5,834 bases of DNA, taken from the NCBI GenBank assembly GCA_913050545.1, contig CAJWZY010000153.1, forward strand, positions 1-5,834, given 5' to 3'. Below, piece after piece: positions 1-5,834 of this stretch. Within the stretch, counting starts at the first letter, position 1. Each line of letters begins with the position of its first letter. A program made the translations under genes and the position numbers. This DNA is from an uncultured bacterium. Lineage in GTDB: Bacteria; Planctomycetota; UBA8108. Below the pieces are notes generated by a model. That model ran no database searches. It was not told the origin of the DNA and saw only the letters and a program-made list of their open reading frames with translations.

Positions 1-2
1 AC

Positions 3-2153
3 GGCTATGAGCGGGATGGAGAGAAGCCCTATGCCTGGCGCTATCGGGACTACGTTATCAGGAGCTTCAACGGCGACAAGCCCTACAACCGCTTCGTGCT
101 GGAGCAGCTCGCCGGGGATGAGCTCGATGATGCAGGCCGGGACTCGATCATCGCCACCGGCTTCTACCGCCTGGGGGTGTGGAATGATGAGCCCGACGAT
201 AAGAGGGCGGCCGAATACGATGGGCTGGATGACATGGTCGTGGCGATCGGGGCCTCCTTTATGGGCCTGACCGTCGGCTGCGCACGTTGTCACGACCATA
301 TGTACGACGCGATTCCACAGAAGGACTATTACAGCTTCCTGGCCTTTCTGCACAACGTCCGCTACTACGACAAGCCGAAGTACGAAGAAAAGTCAGCCAC
401 CTATGCTTCCATCGGAAACAAGGAGTGGGCCCTTGCGGTGCGGGAGCATGGCGATAAGCCGAAGGAGACGAAGGTCCTGATTCGAGGTAATGCCGCGACC
501 CCCGGCGAGCTGGTCAAGCCCGCCTTCCCGGCCGTGCTCGGGGGGGGGCAGGCACAGCCCGTGGGAGGAAAATCCTCTACCGGCCTGAGGCGTTCCCTTG
601 CTGAATGGATCGCGGGAGACAGCAATTTCCTGACGGCCCGGGTGATGGTGAACCGGATCTGGCAGCATCTTTTCGGGCGTGGAATCGTCCGGACTCCGAA
701 CGATCTCGGCCGCAGGGGCCTGCCGCCGACCCATCCCGAGCTGCTGGACTGGCTCGCACGCGACTTTATTCTTGGTGGGTGGAAGATCAAGCGCCTGCAG
801 AAGCTGATCATGCTCTCGAGGGCTTACCGCATGTCCTCGCGGGTTAAAGAGGGCAAGGCCCTGCGCGAAGATCCCTCCAACGGGCTCTTCTGGCGGCAGA
901 ACATGAAGCGCCTGGAGGCCGAGGCGATCCGGGACTCGATCCTGTTCGCCGCAGGAGGATTGAATCCCGATATGGGTGGCCGCGGTTTCTTTCCAAAGCT
1001 CGGCCGGGAGGTGATAGCCGGAGGTTCGCGACCCGGGTGGGGCTGGGGAGTTTCCAACAGTAAGGAGCAGTCCCGCCGGAGCGTGTATATCTATACCAAG
1101 CGAGGGACCCTGATGCCGCTGATCGAGGGCTTTGACTATACCAACACCGCCCGGTCTCTCGGTATGCGTACGGTCACCACGGTGGCGCCGCAGGCCCTGA
1201 TGCTGCTCAACAGCGCATTCCTTGACTGGCAGGCTGGTGTTTTTTCCAGCCGTCTCCTGGCGGAGAAGGCTGGCGATACCGAGGCCTTTGTCCGGCGTGC
1301 CTACCAGCTGCTTGTGTCGAGGGATCCCTCCTCCGGGGAGGTCGAGAAGAGCCTCGCCTTCATCGAACGCCAGGAGAAGGCCTTCGCCGGCCGGAGAATT
1401 CGCTCCACCTTCAGGCCTGGAGTGCCGGATGCGATTGAGCGGGGCTTCAAGAGCACCCAGCAAGCTTCCAATTTCCTGGAGGGCCCCGCTGCGGGCTGGG
1501 ATTACTTTCGCGGCCGCTGGTACGATGCCGGCGACAACATCGACTGGGTAGATCCGAAGAGGCGTCCTTTCGCTCTTCACAAGACGTTGCGCTACACCGG
1601 CGGTGAGCTGAGCGCCGAGCTGCTCATGCAATCGAATTCCGATGGGGCATCGCTCTATTTCCGCGGAGCCGGCAAGGGCGATCTGTATTCCGGCCTGGAG
1701 CTTCTGCTCGATCCCCGCGAAGACCTTGTGCAGCTTCGCCGCCACGGCAAGGAAGTCGCCGTGGTGAAGTCAGCCGCGCTCGAGCTTGCCACCGTGGCCT
1801 GGTACCGGGTGAGGTTGCTGATGGATGGGCCGGACCTGGGGATCTGGGTGGGGCGCGAATTCAAGGATGGACAGCAGCCGACGCTCAAGCTTCCTGTCGA
1901 CAAGCTCGAAGAGCTTGGTGACAGGGTTGGCTTGAGCTCGACAGAGGCGCCTGTGGGGCTGGCTTCACTGGTGGTCAGGGTGGGTGGAAAAGAGTCAGCA
2001 GCGCAGATTACAGAGAAAATCGGTCTTCCTGCTGCCTTCCAGCGAGGCGGGGACCCGGCGCCGGTAAACGATCTGCCGCGCAGCAGGCTCCAGGCGCTTC
2101 ATTCTTTCTGCCTGGTGCTGCTAAATCTGAACGAGTTTGTTTATATTGATTGA
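3..2153 (+). CDS. PSCyt2/PSD1 (DUF1549/DUF1553) protein, 5' truncated, with extra lectin-like module
   Basis: The reading frame is open from the first full codon (position 3), so the true start lies before the window. GTG at 96 falls inside the conserved DUF1549 stretch (WRYRDYV before it, EQLAGDEL after it) and is not the start. The end of DUF1549 covers about 3-400 and holds a CxxCH motif (CARCHDH, 279-299), usual in this family and resembling a haem c site. DUF1553 begins near 490 with VLIRGNA, then TARVMVNRIWQHLFGRGIV (about 633-689), PPTHPELLDWLA, and the APQALMLLN segment near 1185. The family's C-terminal motif (FCLVLLNLNEFVYID) lies at the very end, but about 230 residues of other sequence separate it from the rest. 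Family members are typically exported and paired with DUF1501 proteins; their biochemical role is not firmly established. Domain identity is sure, function is not. Confidence 0.93.
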   Translation, partial: GYERDGEKPYAWRYRDYVIRSFNGDKPYNRFVLEQLAGDELDDAGRDSIIATGFYRLGVWNDEPDDKRAAEYDGLDDMVVAIGASFMGLTVGCARCHDHMYDAIPQKDYYSFLAFLHNVRYYDKPKYEEKSATYASIGNKEWALAVREHGDKPKETKVLIRGNAATPGELVKPAFPAVLGGGQAQPVGGKSSTGLRRSLAEWIAGDSNFLTARVMVNRIWQHLFGRGIVRTPNDLGRRGLPPTHPELLDWLARDFILGGWKIKRLQKLIMLSRAYRMSSRVKEGKALREDPSNGLFWRQNMKRLEAEAIRDSILFAAGGLNPDMGGRGFFPKLGREVIAGGSRPGWGWGVSNSKEQSRRSVYIYTKRGTLMPLIEGFDYTNTARSLGMRTVTTVAPQALMLLNSAFLDWQAGVFSSRLLAEKAGDTEAFVRRAYQLLVSRDPSSGEVEKSLAFIERQEKAFAGRRIRSTFRPGVPDAIERGFKSTQQASNFLEGPAAGWDYFRGRWYDAGDNIDWVDPKRRPFALHKTLRYTGGELSAELLMQSNSDGASLYFRGAGKGDLYSGLELLLDPREDLVQLRRHGKEVAVVKSAALELATVAWYRVRLLMDGPDLGIWVGREFKDGQQPTLKLPVDKLEELGDRVGLSSTEAPVGLASLVVRVGGKESAAQITEKIGLPAAFQRGGDPAPVNDLPRSRLQALHSFCLVLLNLNEFVYID
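540..548 (+). repeat. G9 homopolymer tract inside coding sequence
   Basis: Nine consecutive G bases encode three glycines just after the conserved FPAVL of the DUF1553 entry segment. The frame is right on both sides, since family motifs continue uninterrupted after it. A tract this long is a possible site of slippage or of sequencing error. Confidence 0.9.
1383..2075 (+). other. Putative concanavalin/LamG-like module nested in DUF1553
   Basis: This segment lies between the helical FIERQ region, which normally runs almost directly into the C-terminal NEF motif, and that motif itself. It reads as alternating beta strands: a start around GWDYFRGRWYDAG (about 1494-1532), then LRYTGGELSAELLMQ, GASLYFRGAG, YSGLELLLDP, and WYRVRLLMDGPDLGIWVG (about 1800-1853), which resembles the WYR/hxVxVDG strand pair of LamG and related jelly-roll domains. 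Such folds commonly bind or act on glycans. The fold call is by pattern only, with no structure or profile search behind it; the core is probably about 1470-2015. Confidence 0.5.
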
Positions 2154-2216
2154 GAGACGGCCCCCTGCAGCCGAAAATGATAAAAACCCGGCAGGCAATC
2201 GCGGCCGGGCCGGCAC

Positions 2217-2220
2217 GGAG
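2217..2220 (+). promoter_or_regulatory. Ribosome binding site of the DUF1501 gene
   Basis: GGAG ends nine bases before the ATG at 2230. It supports that start over the in-frame ATG at codon 8, which has no such site at a suitable distance. Confidence 0.6.
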
Positions 2221-2229
2221 TAAACTGAG

Positions 2230-3747
2230 ATGAAATCCAGTCCAGGAAATATGCCCGGCAAAGGACCTTCTTCGTCCGCAAGCCAGTTCTGCGGTCGCAC
2301 CCGCCGCGAATTCCTCTGGGAGGCAGGCGCTGGATTCACAGGGATCGCGATGGCGGCGATGCTGCAGCAGGATGGCTTCTTCAGGAAGTACGCCCATGCT
2401 GAGGGAGTCCCGCCGGATGAGCTGAACCTCCTGGCCCCCAGGCTGCCGCACTTTGTCCCCAAGGCCAAGCGCTGCATCTTTCTCTTCATGTACGGCGGCC
2501 CATCGCAGATGGACCTCTTTGATCACAAACCCTACCTGCAGAAGAACGACGGCAAGACGGTTGATATCGAGATCCGCCGCAGGAGCATCCAGAAACAGAA
2601 ATTGCTGGGCTCCCGGCGCGAGTTCAAGCGCCGTGGAGAGTCAGGACTGTGGTGCTCTGAGGCTCTTCCCCGCATCGCTGGCCACATGGATAAGATGGCC
2701 GTCGTCAAGTCTCTCTACATGGACTCCTTCGCGCATGGCTCAGCCCTCCTGCAGATGAACTGCGGCCAGGTCATCCAGGGGCACCCGTCGCTGGGGTCCT
2801 GGCTGGCCTACGGCCTCGGGACGGTCAACCAGAACCTGCCGGCCTACGTGACGATGCTCGACCCCAGGGGTGGCCCGGTTTCAGGAGCTCCGAACTGGGG
2901 CAGCGGCTACATGCCGGCCGCCTACCAGGGAACCCTGTTTCGTTCCGGTGGGGACCCGATTCTCAACCTGAGCCCGAACTCCGATGTGGCTCCAGCCATT
3001 CAGCGTGACCGGATCTCGACGATCAATGCCCTCAATGCCGAACATCTTGCCGGCCGTCCAGGCTACTCGGAATTGCAGGCCAGGATCGCAAGCTACGAGC
3101 TCGCCTTCCAGCTGCAGACGACGGCCCCGGAGGCTCTTGACCTTGAGCAGGAATCCTACAGGACCCGTGAGCTCTACGGTGTCTATGATCCGAAACCAAG
3201 GCATAAGCTCTCGGTAGGGCCGGCTCCTTTTGCGCGTCAATGCCTGGTCGCGCGCCGCCTTGTTGAGCGTGGTGTTCGTTTTGTCCAGATCTACCATGGT
3301 GGTGGCCACCAGCAGCAGAACTGGGATGCTCACAATGGGGTTGAGGAAAACCTGGACATTCATTGCCCCGAAATTGACAAGCCGATTTCCGCTCTGCTCA
3401 CCGACCTGCAGCAGCGCGGGCTCCTCGAAGACACCCTGGTGGTCTGGGGTGGAGAGTTCGGCCGCCAGCCGGTCTCCCAGGGGACCAACCATGGCCGCGA
3501 CCACAACCCCAAGGGTTTCACCTACTGGTTTGCCGGTGCGGGCATCAAGCCCGGGATCAGCTATGGAGCTACCGACGAGATCGGCCACGAGGCAGTCGAG
3601 AATCGCCATCATATCCGGGATCTTCACGCCACGATTCTCCACCTGATGGGACTGGACCACGAGAACCTGACCTATTTCTACGGTGGTCTCGACCGTCGGC
3701 TCACCGGCGTCAGGCATTCAGAGGTGATCAAGGGGATCCTGGCCTGA
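2230..3747 (+). CDS. DUF1501 family protein with Tat signal
   Basis: This complete 505-residue protein is typical in length for DUF1501 (PF07394), a family placed in the alkaline phosphatase/sulfatase-like clan. Residues 24-29 (TRREFL), followed by a hydrophobic stretch GAGFTGIAMAAML, form a twin-arginine signal, so the protein should be exported folded, probably with bound metal. Likely metal-site segments are GGPSQMDLFD (89-98), GGGHQQQNWDAH (357-368), WGGEFGRQP (406-414), TNHGRDHNPKGF (419-430) and HIRDLHATILHLMGLDH (461-477). The C-terminal YGGLDRRLTG is also characteristic. The gene follows the DUF1549/DUF1553 gene by 76 bases on the same strand, the standard arrangement, so the two are probably co-transcribed and functionally paired. 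The family assignment is secure; the substrate and even the catalytic activity are unknown. A phosphatase or sulfatase reaction is only suggested by the clan. Confidence 0.96.
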   Translation: MKSSPGNMPGKGPSSSASQFCGRTRREFLWEAGAGFTGIAMAAMLQQDGFFRKYAHAEGVPPDELNLLAPRLPHFVPKAKRCIFLFMYGGPSQMDLFDHKPYLQKNDGKTVDIEIRRRSIQKQKLLGSRREFKRRGESGLWCSEALPRIAGHMDKMAVVKSLYMDSFAHGSALLQMNCGQVIQGHPSLGSWLAYGLGTVNQNLPAYVTMLDPRGGPVSGAPNWGSGYMPAAYQGTLFRSGGDPILNLSPNSDVAPAIQRDRISTINALNAEHLAGRPGYSELQARIASYELAFQLQTTAPEALDLEQESYRTRELYGVYDPKPRHKLSVGPAPFARQCLVARRLVERGVRFVQIYHGGGHQQQNWDAHNGVEENLDIHCPEIDKPISALLTDLQQRGLLEDTLVVWGGEFGRQPVSQGTNHGRDHNPKGFTYWFAGAGIKPGISYGATDEIGHEAVENRHHIRDLHATILHLMGLDHENLTYFYGGLDRRLTGVRHSEVIKGILA

Positions 3748-3780
3748 GGCTACGCTGGCTGAGGGGTCGCGGAGGGCTTG

Positions 3781-4188
3781 TCAGCGGCTGAAGAGCTCGA
3801 TGAGATAGCCGTCTGGATCGTAGATGTAGAACTGCAGGGGGCCATCGGGACGCAGGTAGGGTCCGTCAACGATCTCGATTTCGAGTGATTCGAGGTGGGA
3901 GGCCGCCTCTGCGGCGTCGTCGATCTCAAAGGCCAGGTGCTGCCCCTGGGCCGGATAGTTGCCGGTGAATTCTCCCTGGCCCGCTGTGCCTGCATCTTCT
4001 CCCTCGAGGTTGACATGGACCTGGGTATTGCCCGCCTCGAACCAGAGCCCCGGGAAGGAAAAATCCGGTCTTGGCAGTTGTTCCATTCCGAGGAGATCGC
4101 AATAGAACGCCCGGGTTTTTTCGAGGTCGCTTGATACGACCAGGAAATGATCGATCCCCTTTACCCGGATTGTTTTTTCTTCAGGCAT
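3781..4188 (-). CDS. VOC (glyoxalase/extradiol dioxygenase fold) protein
   Basis: The 135-residue product is a single VOC unit made of two beta-alpha-beta-beta-beta halves, the usual size for glyoxalase I-like proteins. The first half opens with GIDHFLVVSSDLEKTRAFYCDLLGM (residues 11-35, quoted in full as the family signature), and the second with QHLAFEIDD (83-91). Candidate divalent-metal ligands sit at the expected four places: His14, His58 (QVHV), His84 and Glu131 (YLIELF). The DPDGYLIEL ending is classic. The protein has no signal peptide, so it is cytoplasmic. It starts 10 bases after the stop of the creatininase-family gene and has only a weak GAG-type ribosome site, which suggests co-transcription and perhaps translational coupling. 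Glyoxalase, dioxygenase, epimerase and resistance (FosA-like) roles all share this fold; the sequence does not decide between them. Confidence 0.93.
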   Translation of the reverse strand: MPEEKTIRVKGIDHFLVVSSDLEKTRAFYCDLLGMEQLPRPDFSFPGLWFEAGNTQVHVNLEGEDAGTAGQGEFTGNYPAQGQHLAFEIDDAAEAASHLESLEIEIVDGPYLRPDGPLQFYIYDPDGYLIELFSR

Positions 4189-4198
4189 GTGAAGCTCA

Positions 4199-4990
4199 TC
4201 AGCCGATGCGGTCGGCCTTCAACTCATCAATCAGCTCGGCAATGGCATCCACCGCGGCCTCGATAAAGAGGCCACCTTTTTCCGCGTTGGCGATGGTCGG
4301 GTCGCCGATGACTCCACCCTGGGACCACTCGTTCCAGAGGCGGAACTGCCCGACCCGGCCGGGTTCGAGCATGTCCTTGTGGTCGAACCTGCAACGTTGT
4401 TTTTCTCCATCCGGAGCGAGCAGGTCCGTCCTGACCAGGTCCGGGTGCAGGGCCAGCATCACAGAGGTCTCCATCTCTCCTGCATGCCCCATGCCTCCAG
4501 GGGCCGATTCGCGGATCTCTTCAAAGCGCTCAGCGGCAAGGGTCCAGTAGGTTGCATGGATGATCTTGAGGTCGGCACGGGATTCGGCGGCTGTCACATT
4601 GCCCGCCCCCAGTCGTGCTTCCTGGACTGCCACGTTCAAGAGGGCCTGGTTGCCGCCATGGCCGTTGAGAAGGATGAAGCGCGTGAAGCCATGCGCGAAG
4701 AAGCATTCCACCAGCTCTCGTGCGGTGTCGAGAAAGGTTCGACTGGTCAGGGTCAGGCTGCCGGTGAAGGGCATGTGGTGAGAGGAAGACCCGAATCTTT
4801 GCACCGGCAACCAGAGGAAGTTTTCGGGATCCCTGTCGTCGAGCCGCCGCAGGAGGCCCTCGGTGATGAAAGTGTCGGTTCCAATCGGCAGATGCGGTCC
4901 GTGCTGTTCGATTGCTGCAAAGGGGATCAGGACGGGAAGTTGCCGGTCCAGCTTGTCGACATCCAGGGTCGTCAGGTCAGCGAGGTGCAT
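4199..4990 (-). CDS. Creatininase-family metal-dependent amidohydrolase
   Basis: The 263-residue protein matches the creatininase family (PF02633), which also includes formamide hydrolases of flavin/deazaflavin synthesis (ArfB) and the mycofactocin peptidase MftE. Visible motifs in order: PFAAIEQHGPHLPIGTDT (residues 23-40) with metal ligands Glu28, His30 and Asp39; SSSHHMPFTGSLTL (68-81); LLNGHGGN (107-114) with His111; GHAGEMETS (168-176) with Glu172 as a likely ligand; and GDPTIANAEKG (229-239). True creatininase has GHYEN where this protein has GHGGN, so the usual Glu ligand there is Gly113. This argues against creatinine as substrate and for the broader hydrolase group. There is no signal peptide. 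The ATG is preceded by a purine-rich GGAAAGAAGAA (minus strand), a plausible ribosome site. The gene leads a two-gene unit with the VOC gene. Confidence 0.94.
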   Translation of the reverse strand: MHLADLTTLDVDKLDRQLPVLIPFAAIEQHGPHLPIGTDTFITEGLLRRLDDRDPENFLWLPVQRFGSSSHHMPFTGSLTLTSRTFLDTARELVECFFAHGFTRFILLNGHGGNQALLNVAVQEARLGAGNVTAAESRADLKIIHATYWTLAAERFEEIRESAPGGMGHAGEMETSVMLALHPDLVRTDLLAPDGEKQRCRFDHKDMLEPGRVGQFRLWNEWSQGGVIGDPTIANAEKGGLFIEAAVDAIAELIDELKADRIG

Positions 4991-5043
4991 GGTTCTTCTT
5001 TCCGGTCCCGGGTTGGTTGAATGAGCTCAGGGCTACAAGCTTA

Positions 5044-5086
5044 TCAGCAGGACGGGGAAAGTTCGATGTGCAAACGGACCTGCTGA
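5044..5086. repeat. 8-base inverted repeat in the divergent region
   Basis: TCAGCAGG (5044-5051) and its exact reverse complement CCTGCTGA (5079-5086) are separated by 27 bases. It could form a stem-loop in the leader of the creatininase-family transcript or be a spaced operator. It has no T-run on either side, so it is not a standard terminator. A chance match of this size is possible. Confidence 0.35.
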
Positions 5087-5220
5087 ACCCGGTGCTTCTG
5101 AGGCGCAGTAATTTTGAACGTAAAAAATTGTCAACCGGGATGCTTTAGGAAGGGATCACATTAGAATAAAAACGAGTTAAACCAAGCAGACCAGAGTTGT
5201 GCTGAACCAGAGCCGGAATC

Positions 5221-5224
5221 GGAG
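5221..5224 (+). promoter_or_regulatory. Ribosome binding site of the HtrA-type protease gene
   Basis: GGAG ends six bases before the ATG at 5231. It fixes that start ahead of the next in-frame ATG (codon 24), which would cut away half of the N-terminal hydrophobic segment. Confidence 0.65.
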
Positions 5225-5230
5225 ATTACT

Positions 5231-5834
5231 ATGAGCAAATGGAGCCTGCGAATCAGCCTTGCCGGGGGAGGCGGGGCCTGTCTCGCCATCTTCTTGAATA
5301 TGGTTATTGTTGGCGGAGGTCGCGTTGATTCAGGCCCCTTCGCTCTGCCTGTGGCATCGGCCCAGTCTGTTCTGAGGCCGGAAGAAGAGCACCTTGTGAA
5401 GCTGTTTGAGAAGGCCTCCCGTTCGGTCGTTTTCATTACCAATGCGGCCATCAAGCGCAGCTTCTTCTTTGATACCAGCCGGGAGGTTGCACAGGGAAGT
5501 GGCAGCGGTTTCGTCTGGGACAAGCAGGGACACATCGTCACCAACTACCACGTGATTCAGGGGGCGGACCAGGCGCGCGTGGTCATGCACGACCAGACGG
5601 GCTATCTGGCGACCTGGGTGGGCGGGTCAGCCCGGCACGATCTGGCGGTGCTGCGCATCGAAGCCCCGCCGGACGTGTTGGAGGGCGTCGCCCTCGGCGA
5701 TAGTGACCGGCTTCGGGTGGGCCAGAACGTGTATGCGATCGGCAATCCGTTCGGGTTGAGCGCGACGTTGACGACCGGAATCATTTCGGCGCTGAACCGA
5801 CAGATCGAAGGACTGAACCGCGACCTCATCGAAG
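5231..5834 (+). CDS. HtrA/Deg-type trypsin-like serine protease, 3' truncated
   Basis: The frame stays open to the window end, giving 201 residues. Residues 8-27 are hydrophobic, followed by a possible AxA cleavage site at 42-44 (VASA|QS). The distance between the two is long, so an uncleaved membrane anchor is also possible; either way the protease domain faces the periplasm. The trypsin-like domain follows: VVFITN (66-71), GSGSGFVWDKQGHIVTNYHV (89-108) with catalytic His107, the HDLAVLRI segment (136-143) with catalytic Asp137, and YAIGNPFGL (168-176), then TTGIISALNR (181-190). The catalytic Ser (GNSGGP motif) and any PDZ domains would lie past the right edge, so activity and subtype (DegP, DegQ, DegS or Hho-like) cannot be judged. 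Family role: degradation or chaperoning of misfolded envelope proteins. It is transcribed away from the creatininase-family gene. Confidence 0.93.
   Translation, partial: MSKWSLRISLAGGGGACLAIFLNMVIVGGGRVDSGPFALPVASAQSVLRPEEEHLVKLFEKASRSVVFITNAAIKRSFFFDTSREVAQGSGSGFVWDKQGHIVTNYHVIQGADQARVVMHDQTGYLATWVGGSARHDLAVLRIEAPPDVLEGVALGDSDRLRVGQNVYAIGNPFGLSATLTTGIISALNRQIEGLNRDLIE

Larger units (their letters stand above)
4991..5230. promoter_or_regulatory. Divergent intergenic region between creatininase-family and protease genes
   Basis: This 240-base stretch separates two divergent starts and so should hold both promoters. No ORF with family resemblance was seen. Its right half is clearly AT-richer than the flanking genes (about 5108-5180). 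Isolated promoter-like hexamers occur, TTGTCA at 5128-5133 and TAGAAT at 5162-5167 on the + strand, but their 28-base spacing is too long for one sigma-70 promoter, so no specific promoter is called. The 9-mer TGCTGAACC occurs twice (5081-5089, 5200-5208). Confidence 0.45.

Noticed and set aside
7..270. ATG-initiated frame at the left edge on the + strand
   Set aside because: It is in a different frame from the DUF1549 motifs (WRYRDYV, EQLAGDEL) read over the same bases, and its translation is Ser/Thr/Pro-rich with no family resemblance.
393..1745. Long open frame of 450 codons on the - strand, opposite the DUF1549/DUF1553 gene
   Set aside because: Its translation has no recognisable family motif and is rich in low-complexity Gly/Pro/Arg/Leu, while the + strand matches DUF1549/DUF1553 motifs throughout. 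Long antisense frames are expected in GC-rich coding DNA.
2187..2209. Small hairpin CCCGGC/GCCGGG between the first two genes, considered as a terminator
   Set aside because: The stem is only six bases with an 11-base loop and no T-run, and it lies between two genes that normally act as a pair. A chance match in GC-rich sequence is likely.
2881..3717. 278-codon open frame on the - strand opposite the DUF1501 gene
   Set aside because: The + strand shows DUF1501 motifs across the whole stretch. The antisense translation resembles no family I know and has no clear ribosome site.
4379..5020. 213-codon + strand frame across the creatininase-family gene
   Set aside because: It is the mirror of a gene with complete catalytic motifs on the - strand, and its own translation has no motif.
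5114..5167. Sigma-70 or ECF-type promoter for the protease gene built from TTGAAC, TTGTCA and TAGAAT hexamers
   Set aside because: No combination gives an acceptable -35/-10 pair at 16-18 base spacing, so a specific promoter call is not supported.
5273..5281. Cys17 of the protease N-terminus as a lipoprotein attachment site
   Set aside because: The preceding residues are Gly-Gly-Ala, without the Leu/Val/Ile needed at position -3 of a lipobox.

Overview
This GC-rich window most likely comes from the Planctomycetota–Verrucomicrobiota–Lentisphaerota group. The main reason is the co-directional pair at the left: a PSCyt2/PSD1 (DUF1549/DUF1553) protein followed by a Tat-exported DUF1501 protein, a combination that is greatly expanded in those phyla. 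No RNA genes, transposons, CRISPR arrays or integration sites were seen, and coding density is high.

Layout. (1) Positions 1-2153, + strand: 3' part of a DUF1549/DUF1553 gene that starts before the window. It carries a CxxCH motif and has an apparent extra beta-rich (concanavalin/LamG-like) module spliced into the end of its DUF1553 domain. (2) 2230-3747, + strand: a complete DUF1501 gene with a twin-arginine signal, 76 bases downstream and probably in the same operon. (3) 3781-4188 and 4199-4990, both - strand: a small VOC (glyoxalase/dioxygenase fold) protein and, upstream of it in transcription, a creatininase-family metal amidohydrolase. They are 10 bases apart and probably co-transcribed, and they converge on the DUF1501 gene with only 33 bases between the stops. 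(4) 4991-5230: a 240-base divergent intergenic region with an 8-base inverted repeat. (5) 5231-5834, + strand: the 5' part of an HtrA/Deg-type serine protease that runs off the right end.

How they may work together. The first two genes fit the usual exported pair, both acting outside the cytoplasm on an unknown substrate, perhaps a polysaccharide given the lectin-like module (inference). The VOC/creatininase pair looks like a cytoplasmic metal-dependent small-molecule unit whose substrate cannot be read from sequence. The protease is an envelope quality-control type enzyme and need not be connected to the others. I found no convincing new defence or mobile system; the most unusual item is the nested module in the first gene.
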